Shown here: one piece after another, positions 8,301 through 16,282 of the stretch
Numbering within the stretch: position 1 is the stretch's first letter
Layout of the letters: every line of letters starts with the position of its first letter
Source: CALEUX01 sp037439945
Lineage (GTDB): Bacteria; Bacteroidota; Bacteroidia; Bacteroidales; Marinilabiliaceae
Assembly (NCBI GenBank): GCA_037439945.1
Contig: JBBIVA010000051.1
Span: 1-23,439, forward strand
Length of the DNA: 23,439 bases
Direction of reading: 5' to 3'
Made by a program: the position numbers and the translations under genes
The notes under the pieces: generated by a model
Database searches by the model: none
Told to the model about the DNA's origin: nothing
What the model saw: the letters and a program-made list of their open reading frames with translations, nothing else

Positions 8301-9936
8301 TGTCTTTGCCCAAAGTGAATTCGGGCATTTTAAATAATACGTTCAAAGTGTCGGTAGTAAAACACCCACCAAAGTTCACCTCGGCTTTTACCCAATATCT
8401 CCCCGACTCGGTAACCTGCACAGAAGCTGCTGTCGAAAACGGATTCCAAATATCCTTATCAGAATACCAGTTATATGATTTCATGGGCTCCTCTGTACTT
8501 AATTCAATAATATTTCCTTTACAAACCTGGGTTGGCCCTTTTATCCTTATAGTGCTATAGGCTGAAAAGTATCCATAGCTCATACTACTTCCATTTCGGT
8601 CAAAAACACTAAGGTGGAACAACCCAAAGGAGTTTTCAATTGAATATGGTTTACCGGTTGAAAGAGTCATTTCACGAACAGTTGAGTACCAGGTGTCAGG
8701 GCCATTATCGGGACCGGTCCCGTTCACTTTTGTCCATGTTGCACCTGTTAGGTTATTAACAATTACATTGTTCTCGTCCCTCATTATAAAATGGTTAATA
8801 TTTTTATATTGAGTCAATAACTGAACATAAAAATTATCAGCAAGTACTTTGGTAAAAGCAACTTTTTTTGAGCCAGTACATGCTATAGCAGGCAATAAAG
8901 CGCTTCCAAGTTCACTTCTGTTATCACTCGTAAGCTGATAGGCATAAATAGGTTTGGTTGATTTTATATATATAGCATTATTTGTAATGTTTAATTCATA
9001 CATCATGCCCCTGTTAAGGGTTGCAGCAGCAACACCATTAACCATAACAGTGGTATTATTTTCAACAGCTGTAACAAATAATTTCTGAATTGACCCGGTA
9101 ATGCCAGTCCCAAATAATGTATGAACAGCGATATACTCAGTTCCTAACAACCTTACCGGGATCAACTGGTCGCCTATTAAATCATAAGATGTTGGATTGG
9201 TACCACCATCAGGTGCTGCGGTTACTGAGTCATCTGAAATAGTTACCGCAATTGGCTTGGTTGATTCAATATGGGTTCCTCCTAAATGGATTGCCCTTTG
9301 CCACCCTATTGCCTCAAGGCAGTATGTTTGGCCCCTGTTTAAGGTAATGGTAAAAGTGCTGTTGGCAGCATGCCCCACAACAGCCTCTTTAAGGGTTATT
9401 GTTATTTGGTTATTGTCCTGGGTTGATACAATATCAACCCTTTCCCTGTCAACAGGTGGTGTGTTTGCTGCCGGGTCAAGTTTCCTGTTTCTGAAGGCAT
9501 TTTGTGAAGGTACAAAAAACTCGGTTCCCAGGGCGTTTTGCCCTTTTAAGGTAAACTTATCCGGATTGCTTCCATGCGCAACCTCGTAATAAGCAGATAC
9601 ATCGCTGGTAGATGTAAGAAGAATACCTTTATTTAGAATTGAAGCCGGAGGCCTGTTTTCTACCTGGTTAAGGTTATTAAATTGGTATGTAAATTGAGTA
9701 TTTGCCTGAATATTTGCAACAACTGGAATAAAGGCAGGATTTGCCGGTATTGATATTGTAATTGTTGATGGGGTATCGAATGTTGTTACCCTCAACACAA
9801 TTGGATTATCACCATGCCTGCTTGTCACTTCGGGTGCTGCAAACCAAAAGGTCCTGTCAACCTGGGAAATTGATTGGTTTACAACCAAAAATAATAACCA
9901 GGGTATGGCAAGTAAAAGTTTAAATCCTGGTTTCAT
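5338..9936 (-). CDS. Giant modular adhesin-like surface protein, T9SS type B substrate
   Basis: A 1532-residue exported protein. Residues 1-25 are a signal peptide (LLLAIPWLLFLVV...SISQ). About 28-463 resembles the IgGFc-binding N-terminal domain seen in many Bacteroidota surface proteins (RTFWFAAPEV, NQITITLK, GTHIESTKPIAVTIS, YDLIGDQLIPVRLLGTEYI). Twelve Ig/PKD-like modules follow. Each begins near a Cys (472, 549, 627, 700, 770, 858, 934, 1010, 1090, 1163, 1232, 1304), has a central Y.W or LWS.G strand, and carries a second Cys usually in GC, suggesting one disulfide per module. A SprB-like repeat (GGNQPFRYFMDDG...VIDSKGC) sits at about 1372-1440. Residues 1445-1532 are the type B sorting domain (VPNYFTPNGDGYND, ISIYDRYGKL, GWNGEY). 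It probably acts in adhesion or gliding. First gene of the minus-strand cluster. Confidence 0.92.
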   Translation of the reverse strand: MKPGFKLLLAIPWLLFLVVNQSISQVDRTFWFAAPEVTSRHGDNPIVLRVTTFDTPSTITISIPANPAFIPVVANIQANTQFTYQFNNLNQVENRPPASILNKGILLTSTSDVSAYYEVAHGSNPDKFTLKGQNALGTEFFVPSQNAFRNRKLDPAANTPPVDRERVDIVSTQDNNQITITLKEAVVGHAANSTFTITLNRGQTYCLEAIGWQRAIHLGGTHIESTKPIAVTISDDSVTAAPDGGTNPTSYDLIGDQLIPVRLLGTEYIAVHTLFGTGITGSIQKLFVTAVENNTTVMVNGVAAATLNRGMMYELNITNNAIYIKSTKPIYAYQLTSDNRSELGSALLPAIACTGSKKVAFTKVLADNFYVQLLTQYKNINHFIMRDENNVIVNNLTGATWTKVNGTGPDNGPDTWYSTVREMTLSTGKPYSIENSFGLFHLSVFDRNGSSMSYGYFSAYSTIRIKGPTQVCKGNIIELSTEEPMKSYNWYSDKDIWNPFSTAASVQVTESGRYWVKAEVNFGGCFTTDTLNVLFKMPEFTLGKDTIVCPGESITYTINGFNNNEKFLWKPSNITANTFSINPAPGTSTEVSLTITDDLGCSSTKSVMVSGHNDVTIDWDLAGNSVCEGDIIRNTTPMKRYQWAVNGVSNPADTLNYIVATVSGNYTLTAWSEQSCTKSYSRNITVNPLPGLILNDIWVCPGQPGVFSPGAFSSYLWSNGSTSPTLTLTSPSNNIWVEVKNSFGCSKRDTAIFRWYNETVFSFGKDTSVCINDNITINIDNSFSNYSWEFSLNGTGTPVNVATGTPTYTINSADPATDQGRYLISAIDGNGCSISDDFYLTVLTVPDLTLGGDKIDICRGDTIKIETQNHSFVRYEWTTSSNPAFIGTDLFLQVSDPGIYSLTAWQANGCKNQDNINVTVIERPTFDFNDITVCPNTTLTLGITNWWSDIGTPPSKYLWSTGATNPTITSNSIGDYTVTVWDDKGCFSIKTASVNWHTIEPLNLNNASYCDNVAYNLVSPLSVPADIKEYQWSHGATSTTGPVNGNWAVTNTGSFTLTVTDNNNCVNSASLVLSHLSSPKFDLGSDREMCQGDVIKIEARPDYVRYEWNNDKSDNQPNFIFVSTNQIYKLDVWTNNGCSSSEQVNVVVSPLPAVNLGPDITVCAGVLTNLTLPNYPEILWSTGQKNITSINVADGTFTARVTDSKGCKNSGTRRISWHPVPSIDLGQDEYICPVDYPFSITAPEGFVGYQWHNGELGRTIYANLLDTVNIVRVQDTNGCWGWDSKIVTFLNDPDFSIGNDIEACEPEERILDAGIETIVSYHTFQEIRPIQSYNWNNGSTDQAITINQTGEYWVRIFDGCFFLNDTINAIFNPPPYITAIDTVYYAQVTVLADGGNQPFRYFMDDGNVQNSHIFKKVPNGNHTVWVIDSKGCMDSLSFVLDSHYELDVPNYFTPNGDGYNDRWEIKGIEELPESIISIYDRYGKLLIKYKASSPGWNGEYLNRPVPSDDYWYVIQLVPVSKILKGNITVKRE
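6027..8058 (-). repeat. Three-fold higher-order repeat within the adhesin (A-B-C module triplets)
   Basis: Within the adhesin, modules recur in sets of three. The first Cys of each A module is at residues 627, 858, 1090 and 1304, giving spacings of 231, 232 and 214 residues. A modules share C.GD.I and RY.W plus Y.L..W....C (627, 858, 1090). B modules share VC followed by LWS.G and end in a Trp strand (700, 934, 1163). C modules (770, 1010, 1232) end in a strand followed by DLTLGGD-, FDLGSD- or DFSIGND-type linkers. The module at 1304 begins a degenerate fourth set; those at 472 and 549 look like an A-B pair without a C. This implies growth by duplicating roughly 0.7-kb units. Repeats are diverged at DNA level. 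Confidence 0.65.
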
Positions 9937-10012
9937 GTTATTTATATTATTCCTTAATTCTTAACCCTTATCAATGTAAATTATATTTATATTGCTTTTT
10001 TAGTTAAATAGA

Positions 10013-10020
10013 CAAACATA
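10013..10020 (-). promoter_or_regulatory. Possible -7 box for the adhesin cluster
   Basis: Read on the minus strand this is TATGTTTG, an exact fit to the Bacteroidota -7 consensus TAnnTTTG, 77 bases before the adhesin ATG. TTG-containing candidates for the -33 box occur at 12 and 27 bases, not the preferred 19-21, so this is tentative. Confidence 0.35.
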
Positions 10021-10248
10021 AACATTAATTAACAAAATAAATATCAGCAATATAAATATATTTTTCTTACAATTATATTTAATTTTCTGTCAGCCAACTT
10101 TATGAATATTTTTACTGAAAATTCGAAATTATGTTACAATTTTTGTATATAATTTGATGTTTATTAGTAATGACCGAAAAACTTAATTCAACCTGCTAAT
10201 TTTGTTTTTATTGGTTAATTAAAAAACTTTTATAATTATAACACATGT

Positions 10249-10256
10249 TATTTTTG
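10249..10256 (+). promoter_or_regulatory. Possible -7 box upstream of thrA
   Basis: The sequence tatttttg fits TAnnTTTG. Initiation here would give a leader of about 265 bases before the thrA ATG. No well-placed -33 TTG box is visible. In such AT-rich DNA, chance matches are likely. Confidence 0.25.
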
Positions 10257-10527
10257 TAGTTTTTAACTGTTAATATTTGGTATTATATTATAATAGTCCC
10301 ACAAAAATTATGAAGACATCGATGTTTGTTAAGTGATTAGTAATCAACTTGAGATATTTTTTTCAAAACTTAACTATATTATTAAGGTACCAGTTTGTAT
10401 ATTTTTAGTATTTTTATGCAATAAAATGTATAAACCATTATTTAAATAAAGTAAAAGATATTTTACGTAATAAACATTATTTTATTTAAAACTTTTCATA
10501 AAAATGGTAATTAATTTTATATAAATT

Positions 10528-12957
10528 ATGATAGTATTAAAATTTGGAGGAACATCAGTTGGTTCGGCAGAAAGTATTAAAAGGGTAAAAAGAATTGTTG
10601 AATCTATAGATAATCAGGTTGTTGTTGTGGTTTCGGCAGTTGGTGGTATAACTGACAGGTTGATTGCTGCCGCCAGGTTTGCGGGTGAAGGAAGTGAAAA
10701 GTGTTTTGCAGAAGTGGATAGCATTATTGAAATTCATTATAATTTAATTGATCTTCTTTTTGTTAATAATGCTGAGGAGATTAAAAGAGTACTTGATTCG
10801 GATATTGATGAGCTTAAATCCATTGTTAAAGGCGTGTTCCTTATCAAGGAGTTAAGTCGCAAAAGTCTTGAAAGCCTTGCAGGTATAGGAGAAAGAATTT
10901 CTTCAAAAATAATAGCGGCATATTTTACAAATACCATATGGTTTGACAGCAGACTGTATATTAAAACCGTTTTTGAATATGGCCGTAACCATGTTCAGAC
11001 TAATATCACCGAGAAGTTATTAAAACAGCTCAAACCAAATCTTGGCAAACTATCATTATTCCCCGGCTTTATAAGCAGCAACGATAAAAATGAAAATACA
11101 ACATTGGGGCGTGGGGGCTCAGACTATACAGCAGCCATTTTGGCGGCGGCATTTAATGCCGAAATGCTCGAAATATGGACTGATGTTGATGGATTTATGA
11201 CAGCCGATCCCAGGGTAATTAGCCGTGCCTACTGTATTGATAAACTAAGTTATGCCGAGGCAATGGAGTTGTCACATTTTGGGGCAAAAGTAATTTACCC
11301 TCCAACTATCCTTCCGGTTTATCAAAAAAATATCCCTGTTAAAATTAAGAATACATTTAATCATGAAGCCCCCGGAACACTTATAAACAGCGAAAAGGAA
11401 AAAATCGGCAGCAAACAGATAAGGGGAATTTCAAGTATTAAGGGAGTGTCGTTGGTTACAGTGCAGGGAATTGGTATGGTTGGTGTAACAGGTATCTCAA
11501 AACGCCTGTTTACTTCATTGGCCGATTGTGAAATTAATGTTATCCTGATTTCACAGGCATCATCTGAAAACAGTATTAGTATAGTTATTGATTCTGAACA
11601 GACCCAAACAGCACGTAAAGCAATTGAAAATGAATTTAATAGAGAGATTGAATTAAGGCAGATTAATAAAATAATAGTTGATGATGAAATGTCAGTTGTT
11701 GCTATTGTTGGAGAAAATATGAAGCATACCACCGGTATTTCGGGACATTTATTTAACAGTGTGGGAAAAAATGGTGTTAATGTTTATGCTATAGCGCAGG
11801 GAGCTTCAGAGCTGAATATTTCATTTGTTATAAAAGAAAGGGATATTAAAAAAGCATTAAATGTAATTCATGAAGCATTTTTCTTGTCTGATTATTCAAG
11901 ATTAAACCTGTTTTTGGCCGGGAAGGGAACTGTTGGCAGTAAACTGCTGAATAAAATACGCAACCAATCCGATAAATTGTTAAGAGAGAATAAATTACGG
12001 ATACGGTTGGTTGGTATGGCCGGTAGCCGTAGTATGATTTTTGACAGGGAAGGTTTGGATATGGATAACGTAATTGAAAAATTAAACAGGGAAGGAGAGG
12101 TTGGCTCAATAAAAATTTTTCGCGACAAAATAATTGAAATGAATATGGCCAACAGTGTATTTGTTGATTGTACTGCAAGTGAAGAGGTGGCTTCAATTTA
12201 TCAGTCGTTGCTTGAAACCAATATATCAGTTGTAACTGCTAACAAAATTGCAGGTTCATCATCATATAAGGCATATAGTCGCCTCAAGGAAACTGCAAGG
12301 GAAAAAGGTGTTAAATTTCAGTTTGAAACAAATGTAGGTGCCGGATTACCAATTATTGCCCCAATTAACGACCTTGTAAAAAGTGGTGATAAAATTGTAC
12401 GCCTTGAGGCTGTTGTGTCCGGAACCCTAAATTTTATTGTAAATACATTATCGCCAAATCAACCGTTATCAAAGGTAATTGCCGATGCAAAAGCAAAGGG
12501 TTACAGTGAACCCGACCCACGATTGGATTTGAGTGGCACCGATGTAGTTCGAAAACTTCTGATTCTTGCCAGGGAAGCCGGTTATGTTATTGAAAAAGAT
12601 GATGTTGAAGTAGAGCCTTTTGTTCCCCGGAACTATTTGGATTTACCTTCACTTGAAATATTTATGGAAAAAGTGTCTGAACTTAATCAATTATTTGAGA
12701 ATAGAAGGAATGAACTTGAGAAACAGGGTAAACGCCTGCGTTACACAGCACGGTTAATTGATGGTAAAGCAAAAGTCGGGCTTGTTGAGGTTGATAAGTA
12801 CCATCCGTTTTATGATTTGGAAGGGAGTAATAATATTGTCCTTATCTGGTCAGAAAACTATTTTGAACATCCAATGCAGATTAAAGGTTACGGTGCCGGG
12901 GCCGATGTTACCGCATCAGGGGTTTTTGCAGATATTATTAAGGTTGCAAATATTTAG
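10528..12957 (+). CDS. thrA: Bifunctional aspartokinase / homoserine dehydrogenase
   Basis: This cytoplasmic enzyme carries out two steps of the aspartate pathway to threonine, methionine and (via the kinase) lysine. It phosphorylates aspartate, and it reduces aspartate semialdehyde to homoserine with NAD(P)H. The 809 residues match the usual ThrA fusion (E. coli about 820). The kinase domain spans 1-290, with KFGGTSVG at 5-12 and GRGGSDYTA at 194-202. Tandem ACT regulatory domains lie at about 300-455 (VTVQGIGMVGVTGI; VVAIVGENMKHTTGISG). The dehydrogenase domain runs from about 460 (FLAGKGTVGSKLL nucleotide-binding loop, VTANKIAG, FETNVGAGLPII, SGTLNFI, GTDVVRKLLILAREAG). The ACT domains suggest threonine feedback. 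thrB and thrC are not next to it here; the next gene is convergent speA. No Shine-Dalgarno is visible before the ATG, which is normal for the phylum. Confidence 0.97.
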   Translation: MIVLKFGGTSVGSAESIKRVKRIVESIDNQVVVVVSAVGGITDRLIAAARFAGEGSEKCFAEVDSIIEIHYNLIDLLFVNNAEEIKRVLDSDIDELKSIVKGVFLIKELSRKSLESLAGIGERISSKIIAAYFTNTIWFDSRLYIKTVFEYGRNHVQTNITEKLLKQLKPNLGKLSLFPGFISSNDKNENTTLGRGGSDYTAAILAAAFNAEMLEIWTDVDGFMTADPRVISRAYCIDKLSYAEAMELSHFGAKVIYPPTILPVYQKNIPVKIKNTFNHEAPGTLINSEKEKIGSKQIRGISSIKGVSLVTVQGIGMVGVTGISKRLFTSLADCEINVILISQASSENSISIVIDSEQTQTARKAIENEFNREIELRQINKIIVDDEMSVVAIVGENMKHTTGISGHLFNSVGKNGVNVYAIAQGASELNISFVIKERDIKKALNVIHEAFFLSDYSRLNLFLAGKGTVGSKLLNKIRNQSDKLLRENKLRIRLVGMAGSRSMIFDREGLDMDNVIEKLNREGEVGSIKIFRDKIIEMNMANSVFVDCTASEEVASIYQSLLETNISVVTANKIAGSSSYKAYSRLKETAREKGVKFQFETNVGAGLPIIAPINDLVKSGDKIVRLEAVVSGTLNFIVNTLSPNQPLSKVIADAKAKGYSEPDPRLDLSGTDVVRKLLILAREAGYVIEKDDVEVEPFVPRNYLDLPSLEIFMEKVSELNQLFENRRNELEKQGKRLRYTARLIDGKAKVGLVEVDKYHPFYDLEGSNNIVLIWSENYFEHPMQIKGYGAGADVTASGVFADIIKVANI

Positions 12958-12959
12958 CT

Positions 12960-13018
12960 GTTAGCTCTTAGTTTTAAGTTTTTAGTTCTTTGTTTTTACC
13001 TAAAAACTAACAGCTAAC
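12960..13018. terminator. Convergent hairpin between thrA and speA
   Basis: The left arm gttagctcttagttttaag (12960-12978) and right arm 12999-13018 are complementary with about two mismatches. The structure starts just after the thrA stop and ends just before the speA stop. T- and A-rich tracts on either side would allow it to terminate both transcripts. The loop region is itself made of TTAGTTTT-like repeats. Confidence 0.55.
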
Positions 13019-13020
13019 AA

Positions 13021-14913
13021 TTATTCCAAATAAGTATAACCATATAACCCCGACCGGTAATTTGAGAGAAATTCCTTCCCCTCTTCGGCAGTAATTTTTC
13101 CTGTTTTAACAGCACTGGTTACCCATGTCTCAACCGTACGTACTAATTTTTTGGGGTTATACTGAACATATTCAAGTACTTCTGCCACTGATTCACCATC
13201 AATAATCTGGTCAATTTCATAACCATCGCCGTTAACATTAACATGTACGGCATTGGTGTCCCCAAAAAGATTATGCAGGTCTCCCAATATCTCCTGATAA
13301 GCACCAACTAAAAATACGCCCAGGTAATATGTTTCCTTTGACCTTAGCACGTGAACCGGCAGGTAATGTGAAATGTTACGGGTTGCTATGAAATTATCTA
13401 TCTTTCCATCGGAATCGCATGTAATATCCTGTAATGTTGCAGTTTTTGTAGGCTTCTCATCCAACCTGTGTATTGGCATAATCGGAAAGATCTGATCAAT
13501 AGCCCATGAATCTGGAAGTGATTGAAACAGAGAAAAGTTACAGAAATATTTATCTGCTAAAATTTTGGAAAGGTTTCTGAATTCATCGGGTGCATGTTTT
13601 GAGCTGCTTGCCATAGTGTGTATTTCACGTGCCACCGACCAAAATAACCTCTCAACTTTAGCCCTGGTAATAAGGTCCAAACCACCAAGGCTATATCTGT
13701 CAAGGGCCTCTTCGCGAATTTGTAAAGCATCATGCCAGGTTTCAATCATACGGGGCAGTGTTAACCTTTCCCACAAATCGTATAACTCTTTAACCATTTC
13801 ATGGTCATCAGTGCTTAATTCATCCTCTTCGTACCATTGTGGGGGGGTTGTGGCCTCGAGTACTTCAAATACCAGAACTGAATGGTGGGCAGTAAGTGAA
13901 CGTCCCGACTCAGTAATAATATTAGGGTGTGGTATATTATTTTTATCGGCTGCCACCACAAATGAATACACTGAATCATTTACATACTCCTGAATTGTAT
14001 AGTTAATACTGCTTTCACTTGTTGATGAGCGGGTTCCGTCATAATCAACTCCAAGACCACCACCTATATCAACAAAATCAACTTTAAACCCAAGTTTATG
14101 GAGCTGAACGTAAAACTGGGATGCCTCCCTTAAGGCATTCTTAATCCGTCGGATTTTTGTTACCTGGCTGCCAATGTGAAAATGAATTAACCTAAGGCAA
14201 TCCTCCATTTTATTTTTAACCAGAAAGTCAACAGCCTCAAGGAGTTCACTGGAGGTTAAACCAAATTTGCTGCTATCACCACCGGATTCTTCCCATTTAC
14301 CGCTGCCCGTGCTTGCCAGTTTAATCCGTACACCAATGTTAGGCCTTATTTTTAAGCGTTTGGCTATTGTGGCAATTAATTTTAATTCGTTAAGTTTTTC
14401 TACAACAATAAATATCCTTTTTCCCATTTTTTGGGCAAGTAAGGCCAACTCTATATAATCTTCATCCTTATAACCATTGCAAATTATCAATGAGTCGCTT
14501 TCTGTGTTTATTGCAATTACTGCATGCAGCTCGGGTTTTGATCCGGCTTCCAAACCTATATTGAATTTTTTTCCGTGGCTTACTATCTCTTCAACCACTT
14601 GTTTCATTTGGTTTACCTTTATTGGGTATATAATGAAATTCTGGGCTTTATAGGTATATTCTTCGGCTGCAATTTTAAAACAGCTTGAAATAGTTTCAAT
14701 CCGGTTATCCAGAATGTCAGGGAAACGAATAAGTACAGGGTTTGAAACATCCCTAACCAGGAGTTCATCCATTAATTCTTTTAAATCTACTGCGGCACCG
14801 CCTTTTTTGGGGGTAACAATTACATTTCCGTTTTCATTAATTGAAAAATAGTCAACTCCCCAACCTTTTATATTGTAGAGTTCTTCTGAATCTTCAATGC
14901 GCCATTTTCTCAC
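13021..14913 (-). CDS. speA: Biosynthetic arginine decarboxylase
   Basis: This PLP-dependent enzyme converts arginine to agmatine and CO2, the first step of the agmatine route to putrescine and other polyamines. The 630 residues fit the fold-III SpeA family. Visible signatures are YPIKVNQ at 96-102, with K99 as the PLP Schiff-base lysine; the barrel motifs HFHIGSQ and DIGGGLGVDYDGT; TESGRSLTAHHS; and LQDITCDSDGKID, whose Cys-Asp pair lies at the substrate site in the family. The helical insert typical of SpeA (about 375-470, YSLGGLDLITRAKVE...) is present. The start at MRKWRIEDSEELYNI matches the usual SpeA N-terminus. It is convergent with thrA. The GH5 gene upstream is on the same strand but 207 bp away, so speA probably has its own promoter. 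No regulatory site is recognisable. Confidence 0.96.
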   Translation of the reverse strand: MRKWRIEDSEELYNIKGWGVDYFSINENGNVIVTPKKGGAAVDLKELMDELLVRDVSNPVLIRFPDILDNRIETISSCFKIAAEEYTYKAQNFIIYPIKVNQMKQVVEEIVSHGKKFNIGLEAGSKPELHAVIAINTESDSLIICNGYKDEDYIELALLAQKMGKRIFIVVEKLNELKLIATIAKRLKIRPNIGVRIKLASTGSGKWEESGGDSSKFGLTSSELLEAVDFLVKNKMEDCLRLIHFHIGSQVTKIRRIKNALREASQFYVQLHKLGFKVDFVDIGGGLGVDYDGTRSSTSESSINYTIQEYVNDSVYSFVVAADKNNIPHPNIITESGRSLTAHHSVLVFEVLEATTPPQWYEEDELSTDDHEMVKELYDLWERLTLPRMIETWHDALQIREEALDRYSLGGLDLITRAKVERLFWSVAREIHTMASSSKHAPDEFRNLSKILADKYFCNFSLFQSLPDSWAIDQIFPIMPIHRLDEKPTKTATLQDITCDSDGKIDNFIATRNISHYLPVHVLRSKETYYLGVFLVGAYQEILGDLHNLFGDTNAVHVNVNGDGYEIDQIIDGESVAEVLEYVQYNPKKLVRTVETWVTSAVKTGKITAEEGKEFLSNYRSGLYGYTYLE

Positions 14914-15120
14914 TTCTAAATCGTAATTATAAGGTTTGTAATAAAGTGCGAAATAACCATTTTTTTATGAGAATATGAATTCAGGTGCCCGGTTTTTTAA
15001 CAAGGATTTTTGCCAATTAATTGATTGGTTGAATAAAACATAAATCTACTTTTAAAAAAAGGTTTGGATTGATTTTTATTTCACCTGTTAGATGCTTATA
15101 TTCAGGACATTAGATTTGTT

Positions 15121-16116
15121 TTACTTTAATCGTGGTATTACAGACGTGTTTTTTATGCTCAGGGGATGGGTTACAGCAACTTCTAACCCCCAGTCAGCCA
15201 ATCCTTCATAATAGCCCCTTTTTTCTCCTTTTGTCATATCCATCTCAGGGCAATCTCCATTTTTCACATAGCCCCACGACCATGCCAGCCACCCAATTTT
15301 ATGTTTCTCGCACTGTTCCATTATAGTTAAATAGTCTATTGATTTTGCGCAACCCACACCCATTGGTGCAAATTCCCCTACTATTAATGGTAATTCCATT
15401 TCAACAGCTTTTTCAATTCCTGAAATTATCCGTTCTTTTGACCCATCCTCATTAACCCACCACATATGAACTGAGAAAACCAGATTTTTTAAAGGATCAT
15501 GGTTTAATAAGCCGGGCCCGGTTTCGAGTAAAATATCGAGATCCTGCCCCCAGCCTGAAGCATCAATTACTAATGGACATTTTAGGCCGGTTGCCCTGAT
15601 TCTGTTAACAGCTTTTACATATCCTGTTTTAAAAGTATCTGCCTCAATACCATGAGCGCCACACTCATTTGCAATGTTTAATAACAGGTATTTCTCATGT
15701 TTTTTTAACACTTTAACCACCCTTGGATCAGTCCAGTAATCAACCTGGTTTTGCAAACGGTCCCATCGTCCTGTTGCCCCATGCAACTCCGGCATTGGAA
15801 CCATATTGTTATTAATGCAGGCTGTGAGGATTTTATCAAGGTTTTGCGGCGTTGCATGGGGACTGCCCTTATCGGTTAACCACACAATCCGGACAGTATT
15901 TGCTCCGGTTAATGCAATTTGTGGCAATATTTTCTCACCGGTTATATCATCCGACCATATAAACATTTCGTTTACACCCCTTAAAACAATTTGTTCGCCG
16001 AATGAAGTATATATATTTTTCCCCTTAACCTGCATTACACCCTTTAAAACAGTTCTTTGGTCATTACAACCCGTTGCAATTGCTATTATTAGCAGAAAAA
16101 ATATTTTAATCTTCAT
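15121..16116 (-). CDS. GH5-family glycoside hydrolase lipoprotein, probable endo-beta-1,4-mannanase
   Basis: A 331-residue exported enzyme. The signal peptide ends in a lipobox (ATGC), so Cys17 is probably lipidated and the protein membrane-anchored. Residues 35-315 form a GH5 TIM barrel: VLRGVNEMFIWSD, GANTVRIVW, LLLNIANECG with acid/base E151, LVIDASGWGQD, NLVFSVHMWW, LIVGEFAP with nucleophile E248, and GWLAWSWGY. The ASGWGQ, FS.HM and GWLAWSW combination is what I associate with bacterial GH5_8-type mannanases, so beta-mannan is the favoured substrate; another GH5 specificity is possible. There is no carbohydrate-binding module and no T9SS tail. It is divergent from the PhzF gene and upstream of speA on the same strand without an obvious functional link. 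It may act with other GH genes in this window on plant or algal polysaccharides. Confidence 0.85.
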   Translation of the reverse strand: MKIKIFFLLIIAIATGCNDQRTVLKGVMQVKGKNIYTSFGEQIVLRGVNEMFIWSDDITGEKILPQIALTGANTVRIVWLTDKGSPHATPQNLDKILTACINNNMVPMPELHGATGRWDRLQNQVDYWTDPRVVKVLKKHEKYLLLNIANECGAHGIEADTFKTGYVKAVNRIRATGLKCPLVIDASGWGQDLDILLETGPGLLNHDPLKNLVFSVHMWWVNEDGSKERIISGIEKAVEMELPLIVGEFAPMGVGCAKSIDYLTIMEQCEKHKIGWLAWSWGYVKNGDCPEMDMTKGEKRGYYEGLADWGLEVAVTHPLSIKNTSVIPRLK

Positions 16117-16282
16117 AAATTATTTATTTTAATTAATCCCTTTTTTTTCTTTAATAAATATAATGATTAAGCTTTATATCTGACCAAATATTTATTAGAT
16201 GTTTACTATATTATTGCTTACTTTAATATTTTTTAAAGTAATATTGAATACGAAATATGCCATTTTTTTAATAATGTTTATA

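Larger units (their letters stand above)
9937..10527. other. AT-rich divergent intergenic region
   Basis: This 591-bp gap separates the minus-strand adhesin cluster from thrA on the plus strand and must hold both promoters. It is extremely AT-rich. Two TAnnTTTG-type boxes are annotated separately. I see no stable RNA, no protein-coding frame with family features, and no clear attenuator or riboswitch despite a potentially long thrA leader. Confidence 0.6.

Noticed and set aside
6027..8523. CRISPR-like or DNA tandem repeat inside the adhesin
   Set aside because: The periodicity is at the protein-module level; the DNA units are diverged and there are no short identical repeats with spacers.
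10310..10336. Eight-codon frame (MKTSMFVK) upstream of thrA as a leader peptide
   Set aside because: It has only one threonine codon and no isoleucine run, and no terminator/antiterminator follows.
13565..13993. 142-residue plus-strand frame opposite speA, and similar long frames opposite the adhesin and thrA
   Set aside because: They are antisense to well-supported genes, show low-complexity composition and carry no family features.
16199..16282. Hydrophobic N-terminal extension of the PhzF protein as a signal or membrane segment
   Set aside because: PhzF proteins are cytoplasmic and start just before IYKIDAF; the extension is AT-rich intergenic DNA that happens to stay open.
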